Positions 1-8,909 of a stretch of 27,020 nt of DNA are shown here, one piece after another; positions within the stretch are counted from its first letter, which is position 1; the number at the start of each line of letters is the position of its first letter. Both the position numbers and the translations under genes were made by a program. The notes under the pieces are model-generated. The model was given only the letters and a program-made list of their open reading frames with translations, did not search any database and was not told where the DNA came from. The stretch is from Coptodactyla brooksi (taxonomy: Eukaryota; Arthropoda; Insecta; Coleoptera; Scarabaeidae). The DNA is taken from the NCBI GenBank assembly GCA_033557675.1, contig JAWQRM010000189.1:1-27020 (forward strand), in the 5' to 3' direction.

Positions 1-26
1 ATATATATATATATATATATATATAC
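1..26. repeat. (TA)n microsatellite at window edge
   Basis: Thirteen AT dinucleotides open the window. The true length is unknown because the tract touches the edge. Confidence 0.9.
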
Positions 27-414
27 AAGGGATTAGTTAAAACGGTGTTTGTCTTGAGGGCCACTTTATCGCACCGTTTGGGCGTTATTACACACGTTGG
101 AAAAAAGATAACAGGTACGAATGAAAATTTTTTACAATTTTTTTTATACTTAAACAAAAGATAAGGTAAGAGAAAGTCATCTACGACGTACATTTTCTAG
201 TTTGTTTGTTGCATTAAACCATCCCTCATTATGGGTCCCAAGAGAATGAAAATACAACGTTACTGGAGACAATGCTAGCGAGGCCCTAATACGCCAAAAG
301 GCTTCTTTTACACGGTAATTTAATAGCGAAAACGCCGAATACAAGTGATGCAAGCAAGTAGATTATGATTCGAGAAATTTCGTCGACGAACTGGAATTCA
401 AGGTCTCGTTAGGT
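27..414. other. AT-rich 5' flank without recognisable genes
   Basis: No convincing ORF, RNA gene or transposon protein was recognised. A fragment near 290-300 (taatacgccaaaagg) resembles the PLE terminal motif seen at 419-435, so part of this stretch may be old element sequence. Confidence 0.4.
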
Positions 415-500
415 TACTCACCACTACGCCAAAATTTGCAGAGAGGATGCTCAACGCACGTTTCGCTAACCAAGTTAGCATCATCAGGAGCGACGAAAGA
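415..500 (-). mobile_element. Solo terminal piece of a Penelope-like element (copy A)
   Basis: This matches, nearly base for base, the block at 13471-13556: caccactacgccaaaattt, a short variable part, then the hammerhead-like motif and the flank gacgaaaga. It is the same terminal repeat that sits between PLE coding remnants near 13.5 kb, but no PLE coding sequence adjoins it here on the same strand. It is best read as a truncated or solo terminal repeat. Assignment to PLE rests on that association and on the known presence of hammerhead motifs in PLE terminal repeats. Confidence 0.6.
449..491 (-). ncRNA. Hammerhead-ribozyme-like motif, copy A
   Basis: Read on the - strand: stem I GCTC (491-488), core CTGATGA (487-481), one extra T (480), stem II GCTAAC/GTTAGC with loop TTG (479-465), core GAAA (464-461), a very short stem III CG..CG, the potential cleavage dinucleotide TT (454-453), and the closing strand of stem I, GAGC (452-449). 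All conserved core nucleotides of a type I hammerhead are present. Two things are odd: the extra U between CUGAUGA and stem II, and a GUU rather than GUC cleavage triplet. Hammerheads are known in Penelope-like elements; self-cleavage of this copy is not shown by sequence alone. Confidence 0.6.
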
Positions 501-748
501 TTTTAAGTCTTTTAACTGAGCTAGTTACGTTCAGCGGGCTTAATACAAATATGTCACCAATCAGAAATTTTGAAAAATAAAAATTTAATATTTACGAGTA
601 ATAACGGCCCTGGTGCTATACTAGCGTTCATGCTTTTTGGCTTGATGGGTAAAAGGACAACGTAATTAAAACCCAATTATTGTAAATAATTTGGGCGTAT
701 TAAAAGGTGGGTTGAGGATTTGTGGAATCTTTGACTTAATAATAAAGT
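501..748. other. AT-rich spacer, nothing recognised
   Basis: There is no gene-like ORF. It lies between two degenerate PLE terminal pieces and may be element-derived, but no specific match was seen. Confidence 0.35.
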
Positions 749-829
749 TAAACAACGCCACCACTACACCAAAAGCGAAAAGGTTATGTTGCTTGACGCA
801 CGTTTCGCCGACCAAGTCGCGATCTCGCG
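749..829 (-). mobile_element. Degenerate Penelope terminal piece with ruined hammerhead (copy B)
   Basis: The block contains ccaccactacaccaaaa, followed by ttgacgcacgtttcgcc and accaagt, in the same order as the other terminal copies. The GAAA side of the hammerhead survives (gtttcgcc), but the CTGATGA side has been replaced by CG-rich sequence with repeated catctcgcg units (821-859). This copy cannot fold as a hammerhead. Confidence 0.5.
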
Positions 830-859
830 TCATCTCGCGCTCATCTCGCGATCTCGCGG
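821..859. repeat. Short tandem repeat of an atctcgcg unit
   Basis: Four to five copies of an 8-11-nt unit ending in atctcgcg lie head to tail. They are CpG-rich compared with the surrounding AT-rich DNA and sit where the ribozyme core of copy B should be, suggesting local slippage. Confidence 0.6.
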
Positions 860-1149
860 CAAATGATTTTGCCGCAATCGAAAGATACGTTGATTTTTAT
901 GAGTAATTTTGATTTTTATGTGTAATTTCTACTGTCAAGAGTTTCAGTTTTTCCCAAGGTTATAGTACAGGTACTTCGTAATACTTTTGTCATTTTTGTG
1001 GATAAATTGCTCATTTGAAATAATAGGAGATAGAAGATAGAATTTCATATTTATAGGAAAAATTGCGGTAGTGGTAGGTACATTCCTGCAGATTGCTTTC
1101 ATTGCGTTCGACAGAAAAGTTCCTAGTTTGTACTTTTTAGTTCATCATT

Positions 1150-1505
1150 TGGTTAATTTTCCGCCCGATTTAGTACGATACAATAAAGAGAACATTCACA
1201 TAAGGATCGTAGCTACTTTTAACGGATACGATAAGAATGTAGGAGATCAGTTAATTCATCGTCATAGTTATAAGAAAAGCTACGATACTACGTTTCTCTG
1301 ACAAGAACGGCGAACTGCAAAATTTATTTTGTTACCTTTCCCTCTCTATTCACTAGGGGCTTGCCTGAGACTTTCAATAACGTAGGTACGAAATCAGTTT
1401 TTCAGTTTAGAAATACGTTCAAAACATCCTAAAGATAAAATAGATGATTTAGAAGTTTAGAAATTGTTAAACGTAGGAACAGGCTGAATAAAGATGAGCA
1501 ATGCC
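1150..1505 (+). pseudogene. Penelope-like element remnant: linker and start of GIY-YIG endonuclease
   Basis: The open frame up to 1301 contains RYNKENIHIRIVATFNGYD and QLIHRHSYKKSYDTTF, which resemble the linker between RT and endonuclease in PLE proteins. After a stop, 1318-1430 reads LPFPSLFTRGLPETFNNVG then FQFRNTFKTS, parallel to FISLPFSEFTNGF / FNNVGMKLVFQTKNTLKT in the better copy at 14280. The part that should hold the GIY and YIG motifs is deleted; the frame resumes near 1463 with RRNRLNKDE, matching the carboxy-terminal CRNRLNKDRG of the other copy. It has stops, frameshifts and an internal deletion, so it is dead. Its orientation matches the degenerate hammerhead at 1720. Confidence 0.6.
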
Positions 1506-1719
1506 GTTTAGCCCTCTCTACAGGTGTGGCAGTCTAGGCACAGTAAAGTCCGAGTATCTATCCTAAGATTAGAAATGACGGGGACGGAAAGCGTCGTACG
1601 GGGAGGAATTACGTTAACCGCCAGTGGGGATGAGGTAAGGAAACGCTTAATCGTCGCCCTTTTTTAACACGAACGGTATCATAACCGGCTTACGAGACCG
1701 TAGTAGTTAGTCTCGCATC
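1506..1719. other. Probable PLE-derived 3' sequence
   Basis: There is no ORF. The right end (tagtagttagtct, 1701-1713) matches the reverse complement of the flank beside hammerhead E (agactaactacta, 13810-13822), so at least the last ~20 bases belong to the PLE terminal region. Confidence 0.4.
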
Positions 1720-1762
1720 GCTGTCGATGATGTTAACTCGGTTAGCGAAACGCGCGTCGAGG
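1720..1762 (+). ncRNA. Degenerate hammerhead-like motif, copy C
   Basis: On the + strand: GCTG, TCGATGA (core CTGATGA with the first two bases altered), an extra T, stem II GTTAAC/GTTAGC with loop TCG, GAAA, short stem III, GTC, GAGG. Stem II still pairs, but the altered core and weakened stem I make cleavage unlikely. It is in the opposite orientation to copies A, D and E, and is followed by gattttggtacagcggtgac, a decayed form of the family terminus. Confidence 0.5.
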
Positions 1763-2099
1763 ATAAATGTGTCGATTTTGGTACAGCGGTGACATTTGCT
1801 TTAATAATATGTCGAGTGTAAAAACACAGTCTTTCATTAAATACCTATTATTTAAAGAATGGATTTTTAAATTCTTCGAAACATTTGGATTCCCGTAAAA
1901 AATTAGAAAAACAGTTAGCCAGGACCGTAGTCGGCCCTGTTGCAGATATATAAACCGTCGCAGATCATTACGGCGTTACATTAAATGTTAATAGATTAAT
2001 AAATAAATATTATTAAGTTTTGCGACTTTCGTTCTGGTTTTTTTTAACTTTTTCAGTACACATTTCTTTTATTGTCGCAAATAAGAGCAGACGATAAAC
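1763..2099 (+). other. hdc upstream flank
   Basis: AT-rich sequence without a gene between the PLE remnant and the CpG-rich block. Apart from a TATA-like sequence at 1947, nothing specific was recognised. Confidence 0.4.
1947..1954 (+). promoter_or_regulatory. Possible TATA box upstream of hdc
   Basis: TATATAAA lies about 150 bases before the CpG-rich block and 830 bases before the hdc start. Such a sequence is expected by chance in AT-rich DNA, and no strong initiator was identified at the usual spacing. An initiator-like TCAGT occurs at 2054. This is only a candidate. Confidence 0.2.
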
Positions 2100-2577
2100 G
2101 TAAACAAAGGAGTCGTTACGCAAGTGCGCGCGCGCCGCCGAAACAGATACACGTATTCGCGTTTGTTTTTATTTTGGCGAAGGAGAATTTCGCCGATAGC
2201 GTATTTCTATCGAGCAGGCTGTCGGTCAGGGCCAACTTCGGCCGCCATCTCGCTCGGCCAGCGTTCGGGACCGGCGCGCGGCGCCTGCGCCGACGCGGCC
2301 GCGCGCTCGAAACCGAAAGTGAAAAGCGAAATTCGCGTGCCGCCCCCGGCCCGCGCGCGACCCCCGTCCCCCTCCGGCCGCGCTCCGCTCGCGGCGGTCG
2401 CCGCCGTCGCCGCCGCCGCCGCCGCCCCTACCTTTCGCTTTCGCGGGCCCCGCGTTTCCCCCACCACGTCGCCCGCGCGCCACGCCGGGCGACGCACACA
2501 CACGCCGGGCGCGCAGTCAATCGCAGCCGGCTCGAGTACGGCTCTAGTTGACAGAATCACGCGTGCCCAGACGACCA

Positions 2578-2600
2578 AGACGACGACGACGACGACGACG
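2578..2600. repeat. (ACG)n triplet repeat in the probable 5' UTR
   Basis: About seven consecutive ACG units, flanked by interrupted units on both sides. It is a likely site of length variation between individuals. Confidence 0.85.
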
Positions 2601-2679
2601 CCGACGACGGTCTCGCTTTCGACGTTCGCGTTCTTCTCCTCTCCTCTCCTCTCGCCGGACAGACAGACACGGACGGACG

Positions 2680-2700
2680 ATGAGCGTCGTCGCCTCCTGA
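2680..2700 (+). CDS. Upstream ORF of six codons
   Basis: ATG AGC GTC GTC GCC TCC TGA encodes MSVVAS. It is the only ATG seen in the CpG-rich stretch before 2786. Its context (A at -3, A at +4) is better at -3 than that of the hdc ATG at 2786 (T at -3). It ends 85 bases before that ATG, leaving room for reinitiation. If it lies in the mature transcript it would be expected to reduce translation of headcase. Whether it is transcribed is inferred. Confidence 0.35.
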   Translation: MSVVAS

Positions 2701-2785
2701 AGGAGAACGACGCGACGGTGCGATTTGCAGCGACGTCCGCGATCCGAGCCGCGCGCACTTCGAGAAAGACATTTCAATTCATTTC

Positions 2786-3645
2786 ATGGACTTCTTGTTG
2801 AATTGCAACGACCTCTTCCTTCGGCCCGGCAAGAACTATTATACCTGCGGTGGAGAGATGGCGCCGCGCCGTCACCAGGTGACAGCGCTCCTCACGCTGC
2901 AGGCGAACAACGCGAGCCTGCAGCAGCAGCAGCAGCACCAGCAGCACCAGCACCAGCAGCAGTCCTCTTCGGAGGAGGACGCGTCGGGCATCACCAGGTG
3001 CTGCGTGCCGACCGGGGAGTGCCTGAGGGCGCAGCAGCAGCAGCAGCTCACGCAGAACAACAACAACGACCCGATGCTCATCTCGCTGGACGACCTGCGC
3101 GACACCGTCAGGGTGACCTGCAACAACGACGGCTGCACCGTCGGCAGGTACATGCACCGCGAGTGCTTCGAGCAGTGGGAGCAGTCGGTCCTCGCGTACC
3201 TGAAGACGTGCGGCCGGGCGCGCTCCTGGTCCGAGAGGCAGCGGCACCAGAACCTCTGGACGAAGAAGGGCTACGACCTCGCGTTCAAGGCGTGCGGCTG
3301 CAAGTGCGGCAGGGGCCACCTGAAGAAGGACCTCGACTGGATGCCGCCGCCGCCCACCTCCAACATCTTCGGCAGGGTCGAGGAGATCGAGACGTCGAAG
3401 AAGAAGAAGCGGAGGAACAGGCACTCGAGGCCGACGCTCGCCGTCAGCGCCCACCACGCGGCGGCCGCCGCGCCCGGCTCCGGGATCGCCGCGTCCGCCG
3501 TCGAGGGCGGCAGGGGCAGGGCGGGCAGCCTGTCCTCGAGCACCGGGAGCTCTTCCCCGCCGGCGACCGGGAGCGAGCCGAGCGTCTCGCCGGTGCACGC
3601 TCACGCCAAGAAGAAGAGCAAGTTCGAGTTCGCCGACAGGGTCCG
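2786..3645 (+). CDS. hdc: headcase, first coding exon (amino-terminal part)
   Basis: This exon encodes the first 286 complete residues of headcase, a cytoplasmic regulator. In Drosophila it marks imaginal and adult progenitor cells, restrains tracheal branching and acts with Unkempt to limit mTOR-linked growth; the human homologue is HECA. Visible order: residues 46-59 Q/H-rich tract; 72-185 conserved Cys/His-rich headcase domain with RCCVPTGECLR (71-81), CNNDGC (112-117), MHRECFEQWE (123-132), CGRARSW (142-148), NLWTKKGYDLAF (156-167) and CGCKCGRGHLKKDLDW (170-185); then basic KKKKRRNRHSR (205-215), an A/G/S-rich stretch and KKKSKFEFADRVR before the donor. The exon ends after two bases of a codon (phase 2). 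ATG 2786 is the first ATG of the open frame, which is closed upstream by a stop at 2549-2551. ATG 2858 (Met25, MAPRRH, G at -3 and +4) has the better context and may be the real start. The family identity is certain; the start is not. Confidence 0.95.
2917..2962 (+). repeat. CAG/CAC (opa-type) repeat coding for the Q/H tract
   Basis: Repeated CAG with interspersed CAC encodes residues 45-59. A second run of five Gln codons (83-87), followed by LTQ and four Asn, lies at 3032-3067. Such tracts vary readily in length and lie outside the conserved domain. Confidence 0.9.
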
Positions 3646-3651
3646 GTAAGT
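3646..3651 (+). other. hdc: 5' splice donor of hdc intron 1
   Basis: The exon sequence GTCCG is followed by GTAAGT, a perfect match to the metazoan donor consensus. Conserved headcase similarity stops here. The next in-frame codon across the junction is TAA, so an unspliced message would end immediately. The matching acceptor is not recognised in the window. Confidence 0.9.
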
Positions 3652-3779
3652 ACCTAAAAAATAGTTTTGGAAATTAGTCGAAACGCTTAAAAGAAAATTA
3701 AAGGGCGCCTACCGGCGTACTTTTCACGTTTCTTTAATCTTAGTCGTCGTACTTCTTAAGGGGTATCCGTTCCCGGCGT

Positions 3780-5900
3780 AGCTTGCGAATGGTTCGATCT
3801 GGAACCAAAGAAACCGCTGCTAATTGAAAATAGTCGATGTTTTTCGGAAATATTTTTTTTTCTACGCGTCGGAGCAGTTTTTTTTCTACCCTCGCATAAC
3901 CGAAGGTAGTTTAAGGGGAAGTAAAGGCTTGTCGTTAATTGCGAAAAGTTTCTATGTCTAGAATCGGAAACATAATTTTTTTACACGTTGGAGAGTTTTT
4001 CTTCCTACCCTAGCGTACGTTGCAAATTAATCGCCCCGAGACCGAAGGTAATTTAAGAAAACTAAAGATTGACTATGAATTACCAGAAGTTCTTTTTTTT
4101 CCACCCTCACCTAGCGAACCAAACGAAATCGACTAACCAAATCGATCGTTCTCCAAAGCTAGTTTAAGCAAAAATAAAGTCTTACTGTTAATTGCAAAAA
4201 AATCTATGTCTAGGATTGGAGCTATGATTTCCGTTGTACGAGTACGTAGGAATCGCTTTTTTCTATCCTCACATACAATGCAAACCAATCGTCCTGGAAG
4301 CGATAGTAATTTAACAGAAGACTTTCCCTTAAATGCGAGCATTTTTTATGTCTAGAATCGGACCTAATTTTTTTTTCAAAACGTCCAAGTCCTTTCTTCT
4401 ACCTTCATATTTCTTGCATATTTGAAGGACGAGACTATATTTAGGAACAGACCTATGATTTTTTTCTGTACATTTTCTGTGGAAGGCAGTAGAAAACTAC
4501 CGCCACGTACTGTGCAAATCGATCATTATAGTACGAAAAGTAATTTAAGAGAAGGTAAGGATTTGCTGTTAATTACAAAAAAGTTCTACGTCTACATAAT
4601 CGAAAATATGACTTCCTCTGTGCGTTGAAACCTTCACATTGTTTGTAAATCAATCGCTCTAGGATCAAGTTTTCTTGTTAATTAAAACAAAACTTGTATG
4701 TCTAAAATCAGAGTTATGTTTTTTCTGTGCGTTAGAGTGATTTGTTCTACTCTCACATAGTTTGATAAGTACTCAAACTAGTTCTACTCTCACAAAGATC
4801 ACTAGGATTTTTTTTTGTAGCCACACATAGTTTGCAAGTCATCAGATCACTCAAATACCAAACGTAATTTAAAGAAAGGTGCAGTCTTTAAACACTGTGC
4901 CTAAAATCGAAAGTATGATCTTTTTGTATGCGTTGGAGTTGATTCTTCTACCTTCAAGGAGCCTACAAATCGATCACTCTAGAACCGAAAGTAATTTAAA
5001 GGAAAATAAAGTCTTACAAATCGATAACCCGAGAGCTAAAAGTACTTTAAAGGAAAATTAAGTCTTATTAGTAATTGCAAAATCTAGAATCAAAAATGTG
5101 ATTTCTTTCCTGTGCGATGGAGTAATCTGTTTCAACTCTCACATAGCTTGCAAATCGATCACTCAAATTGATCATTTTGAAACACAAGGTAGTTTAAGAG
5201 AAAATAAAATCTTACTATTAGTTGCAAGACGTTTCTATGTCCACGATCAGAGCTACGATTTTGTCTGTACCTGGGAGTCTTCTCTTCTACCTTCCCGTAG
5301 CTTGCAAATCGATCATTCTGGGACCAAAAGCAATTTAAGAGAAGGTACACTTCTACTATTAATTGTAAAATGTTTCTATCTCTAGAGTCATCAAAAATAT
5401 GGCCTTTTCTATGCGTTGGAGTCGTTTGTTCTACCTTCACATAGTTTGTAAATCGATCCCTCTAGGACTAAAGGTGATTCAAGAAAAGATAAAAATTAAT
5501 TGCAAAGAATCTCTATGTCTAGAATCAGGGCTATAATTTTCTTCTGTACGTTAGAATTGTTTTTTCTATCTTCCCATAGCTTGCAAATCGATCACTCTAG
5601 AACCGAAGGTAATTTAAGGAAACGTAAGGATTTGCTATTAATTACAAAAGGTTTCTAAGCCTAGAATGAGAGCTATGATTTTTTTCTGTATATTAGAATT
5701 ATTTTTTTTAAGATAAAATTTTCCAATTAGATGCAAAAAATGTCATGCCTAAAATCAGAATTACGGTTTATTTGTGTGCGTTGGAATCCCTTTTCTACTC
5801 TCAAATAACTTGCAAATTGGTCACTCCGGAACCAAACGTAACTTAAGGGAGGTTATAGTGTTGCTGATAATTGCAAAAAATTTCTTTATAAAATCGAAAA
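3780..5900 (+). repeat. Diverged tandem array, ~145-bp unit, about 13-15 copies
   Basis: Two landmarks recur in a fixed order: ttgcaaatcgatcactctag followed by aaccgaaagtaatttaag, then aattgcaaaaagtttctat, gtctagaatcagagctatga, and a T-rich part ending near ctaccctcacatag. The tctagaatc landmark occurs near 3956, 4208, 4353, 4589, 4697, 5082, 5380, 5517 and 5657, with weaker forms near 4906, 5235, 5748 and 5888. The tgcaaatcgatc landmark occurs near 4508, 4642, 4970, 5015, 5149, 5303, 5447, 5581 and 5812. Usual spacing is 134-154 bp, with some units lengthened or shortened. Short ORFs within it have no conserved reading frame. It is a decayed minisatellite or satellite; function is unknown. 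Confidence 0.85.
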
Positions 5901-6027
5901 TGTGATTTTTTTCTCGGACATTTTTTGTATCCCTTAAACCACCGACCAAAAGTGGCATTTGTTTTTCTTTCGTGCTTAGTCTTTCACATTGTAGGTTAGG
6001 TATTTCTTGTTCTCTGATTGATAAGTA

Positions 6028-6128
6028 CACTATTTTTACTTACAGTCAACATGTTTTAGCTTTTGAAACTATCTTGAAAATAGCGAAATGCTGAAACATG
6101 TATATCGATTACAAGTAAAGAAATAGTA
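6028..6128. repeat. Imperfect foldback (inverted repeat, ~100 bp)
   Basis: Left arm 6028-6060 (cactatttttacttac...catgttttagc) pairs with right arm 6090-6128 (gctgaaacatg...caagtaaagaaatagt) with a few gaps; the loop is about 29 bases. It could be a small foldback element or the end of an unrecognised transposon. Confidence 0.5.
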
Positions 6129-6308
6129 TGGTTTAAAGTGATTTAAAGGAATATGCACAGTTGCGACCAGAAAAATTGTGATTTTCAAAAAAAATTACCA
6201 TTTTGATAAGCATTAACGAAAATTTGCAAAATACCACCCAAAAATGTATATTTAAAAGTGTACGTATAAATTTTTATATATGAAAATATTTAAAAAAATT
6301 AAAGAAAA

Positions 6309-6355
6309 AAACGGATGCTCTGGGAGAGGAGTATCCTCTCCTAGAGCATCCGTTT
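6309..6355. repeat. Nearly perfect 22-bp hairpin with 3-base loop
   Basis: Arm aaacggatgctctgggag... (6309-6330) and arm ...ctagagcatccgttt (6334-6355) are complementary over 22 positions with one G opposite T. The loop is gta. A smaller palindrome, atcacc-tgt-ggtgat, follows at 6362-6376. GC content is well above that of the flanks. Strand and role are unknown. Confidence 0.85.
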
Positions 6356-6379
6356 CTTTCCATCACCTGTGGTGATCAC

Positions 6380-7904
6380 GATACCAGTTGGACGGCTTAT
6401 CTGAAATCTAAATACAAGAATACTACGTTAGTTATTGCATTATGAAGAATCTGAACGAAGGGTTTGGTAGAATTTTGGTTTGCTCGCTATAAACAACAAA
6501 ATCTTCATCGAAATAAAAAAAATCCTTCGCCCAGACCCTGCTTATCTATTGTAATAACGAATAAGCACGGTGAAATTGGAGTTCGATCGGTGCAATAGCT
6601 CAGAAGTTTTGATCCCGACAACTACGTTAAAAAACACAATTTTTACGTAATCGCATGTAAAGATTCAAATCAAGATTTTTTAAAACAACTATTGAATTGA
6701 ACTGAATGGCTCTAACTCATATAGTAACAATTATCTGATGACACGATGTCAAAAAATTTCTAATGATATTTTTAATTCTAGTTTAAATAGTTTACTTATT
6801 AATTTCTTAAACAATGTTCAATAATTAAATATAAGTATAATACAATCCAGTGCTAAATGATTCAATCATCCAGTAATAACTCTGGTAGTAAGAAAGTTCA
6901 AGTTAAACATCAAAGAGCTTACCATATAACAATAGAATATAAAAATAATAAAAATGCATACTTAAAAATGCGCTTGGGTCAATTTACTACACAAGTACCG
7001 GACTGATACATAGCCATAAATTCAAATTTGTACTCAAACATTGCGGATCAAACACAGATGCAGATTTACAATAAAAACGGAAACCATTTGTAAATTGAAA
7101 ATCTATGAACAGTTAAAAATTCCAATCGCTTTAGTGTTAATTTGAATACTTCAATTAATAATTAATCAGTATTCAAGAATTAGATATAAGTAAAACACAA
7201 TAACCAGTTCTATCGGTTGTAGCTTTTGTTATGAGTCTACCGTTAATAGTAAATTTCCCTAATAGAAAATTTAAAGCCCACCATAAACAGAGTAATAAAG
7301 ACAGTCCAGGCAGCATAAGGGCTTACTATACCCATAGCAACAGTACGTGGAACTATTAAAACTAAATAAGACCTAAATAGATTACAGAAATAATTAAAAA
7401 GACCGAAACGAGATTTGTCATACCATCAACAGTACCAAAGAACAAATATCAAATAGATACAGAGCAAGAATTAATAAATTCATTACCGAAATGGAAAGAT
7501 CATCTATAAACAAGAGAATTCGTGTCGATTTGAATATGGGTTTTCAATTTCAGCTATTGGCAATAAAGATTTCCCCATAAAAGTGTCAAAGAAGAAATAC
7601 TCTACCTTTTTTCGTTATAATTCAGGTACTTTTACTTAGTCTACATAATGGTACATACATAAAAACAAATAAAAAGACAAATTCAAACAAAAACTTAATA
7701 TTCGAAAAAAACAAATATATAAAAAATATGATTATAAAAATAATCATAAATTATAAAAATACACATAAATGCAACGCTATCTATGTATATATGGTCTAGT
7801 TGATATAAAAGAATAGTAAAATATACATTAAACCGAAATTTAAAGATATATTAAATTCTAAAATATTTTAAATACTAAAAGATTTTCAGACGCAATATTC
7901 ACCT
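6380..7904. other. AT-rich intron, no recognisable gene
   Basis: There is no ORF of note in 1.5 kb, and base composition is strongly A-rich on the + strand. Part of it may be the decayed 5' portion of the LINE that begins to be recognisable at 7905, but no specific motif was identified. Confidence 0.4.
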
Positions 7905-8490
7905 AAATGCAATATACAAAATAATATCTTCAGTTACATATGTAATAAACTAAGTTAACATATTAAAAAAACAATATCGTGACAGCGGAACAGAAAGGTT
8001 ATCGATCATCATGTACAGAAGGTTGCAAACAACAGTTGATTGTATTCAGTTATTACAAACCAAGCAACATAAAACAGGCGTACTATCTCGATAGCAAAAA
8101 GCGCATGACTCGGTACCATATGACTGGCTTGTAGAATCTTGAACATTGGACAGCAAAGTTACAAACTAACACAGATAATAGTGCAACTTTCTTATATGCA
8201 ATAAATATGAAATATGGCATTTTTCAACGGGATGCAATTTAATTAGTACCCTATGTAGTTCTGTTTATATCTGAACCTTTTATCTAATATTTTTAATACG
8301 TCAGGTTATTGAATATGAAAGATAATAAATCTAAAGTAAATTATATAATTAACCATAATGAGAATGCAACAAGTAATGACAATCAGCTGAAAACATACAA
8401 AATATAACCCTAAATTACGACGTAAAAATGAAATATGGAGTAGAAAAGTAAGGAATTCGTTACGTACATAAAAAAGCAATAAAAAAAAAG
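7905..8490 (+). pseudogene. Decayed LINE reverse transcriptase fragment
   Basis: Translation in shifting frames gives LNAIYKIISSV, then AEQKGYRSSCTEGCKQQLIV, AYYLDSKKRMTRYHMTGL, KYGIFQRD and VKMKYGVEK. These follow, in order, a widespread LINE RT pattern: CLPTIYKI, EQKGC..G..GCK.QLLI, A.IDYKKAFDSVPH.WL, I..GIFQGDSLSP, and I.M.FG.DKC. The first catalytic aspartate lies in the YLDSKK segment; the GIFQGD motif has become GIFQRD; the xxDD motif was not identified. Several stops and frameshifts. The clade cannot be fixed from this much sequence. Confidence 0.55.
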
Positions 8491-8909
8491 TTTGAAGATT
8501 TTGTTTCTTAATATGGCATTTTGTCCAGTATTCGATTGTTCCAAATGGGAACCTCTTTTACTTACCACAATTATGACACCACTCTACATGAACTTACTGA
8601 TAATATACTTCGCAAATAGATTGTGCAGCACTGTACTTGTTGGTTTTCTTGGCGACTCAAAAGCTGTTAATATAGGAATAAAGTAATCATGAATTATTAC
8701 TTACAAGCTTGTGCTCTATAGGCTTGGGTGAGTCCTTGTGCTGTACAATATTTTGGGCAATATCTGAGTAGAATTATATCGTTTATTAATGCTCACATAT
8801 TGTCGGATTAAAGCGAGGGTGTATATTAGCACTGCTGTTTTCTTGGTTAGTTCTTTATTTCTAAGATTAGAAACTGGAATCAATGATAACTAATTCCGTG
8901 GCAATTAAT
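8491..8909. other. Spacer between LINE fragments
   Basis: A 64-codon ORF at 8492-8686 has no family resemblance and begins at a non-ATG codon. Nothing else was recognised. Confidence 0.35.

Larger units (their letters stand above)
2100..2785 (+). promoter_or_regulatory. hdc: CpG-rich promoter-proximal region and probable hdc 5' UTR
   Basis: GC and CpG content rises abruptly at about 2120 and stays high into the coding exon, in sharp contrast to the AT-rich flanks. It contains simple repeats: GCC/GTC triplets (2395-2430), ACG triplets (2578-2600) and CTCCT units (2636-2654). Long open frames on both strands are by-products of the GC bias and triplet repeats, with low-complexity R/A/G-rich translations. 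The transcription start cannot be placed from sequence. Confidence 0.55.

Noticed and set aside
2072..2801. Long open frames on both strands before headcase (159, 225 and 183 codons)
   Set aside because: They lie in CpG-rich, triplet-repeat DNA, start at non-ATG codons or are antisense, and translate to R/A/G/T-rich low-complexity sequence with no domain.
2725..3657. 310-codon + strand frame and 276-codon - strand frame overlapping headcase exon 1
   Set aside because: They are shadows of the GC-rich headcase coding sequence; only the frame from 2786 has a conserved domain.
6309..6355. MicroRNA precursor
   Set aside because: The loop is only three bases and the arms are nearly perfect to the end, unlike a Drosha/Dicer substrate.
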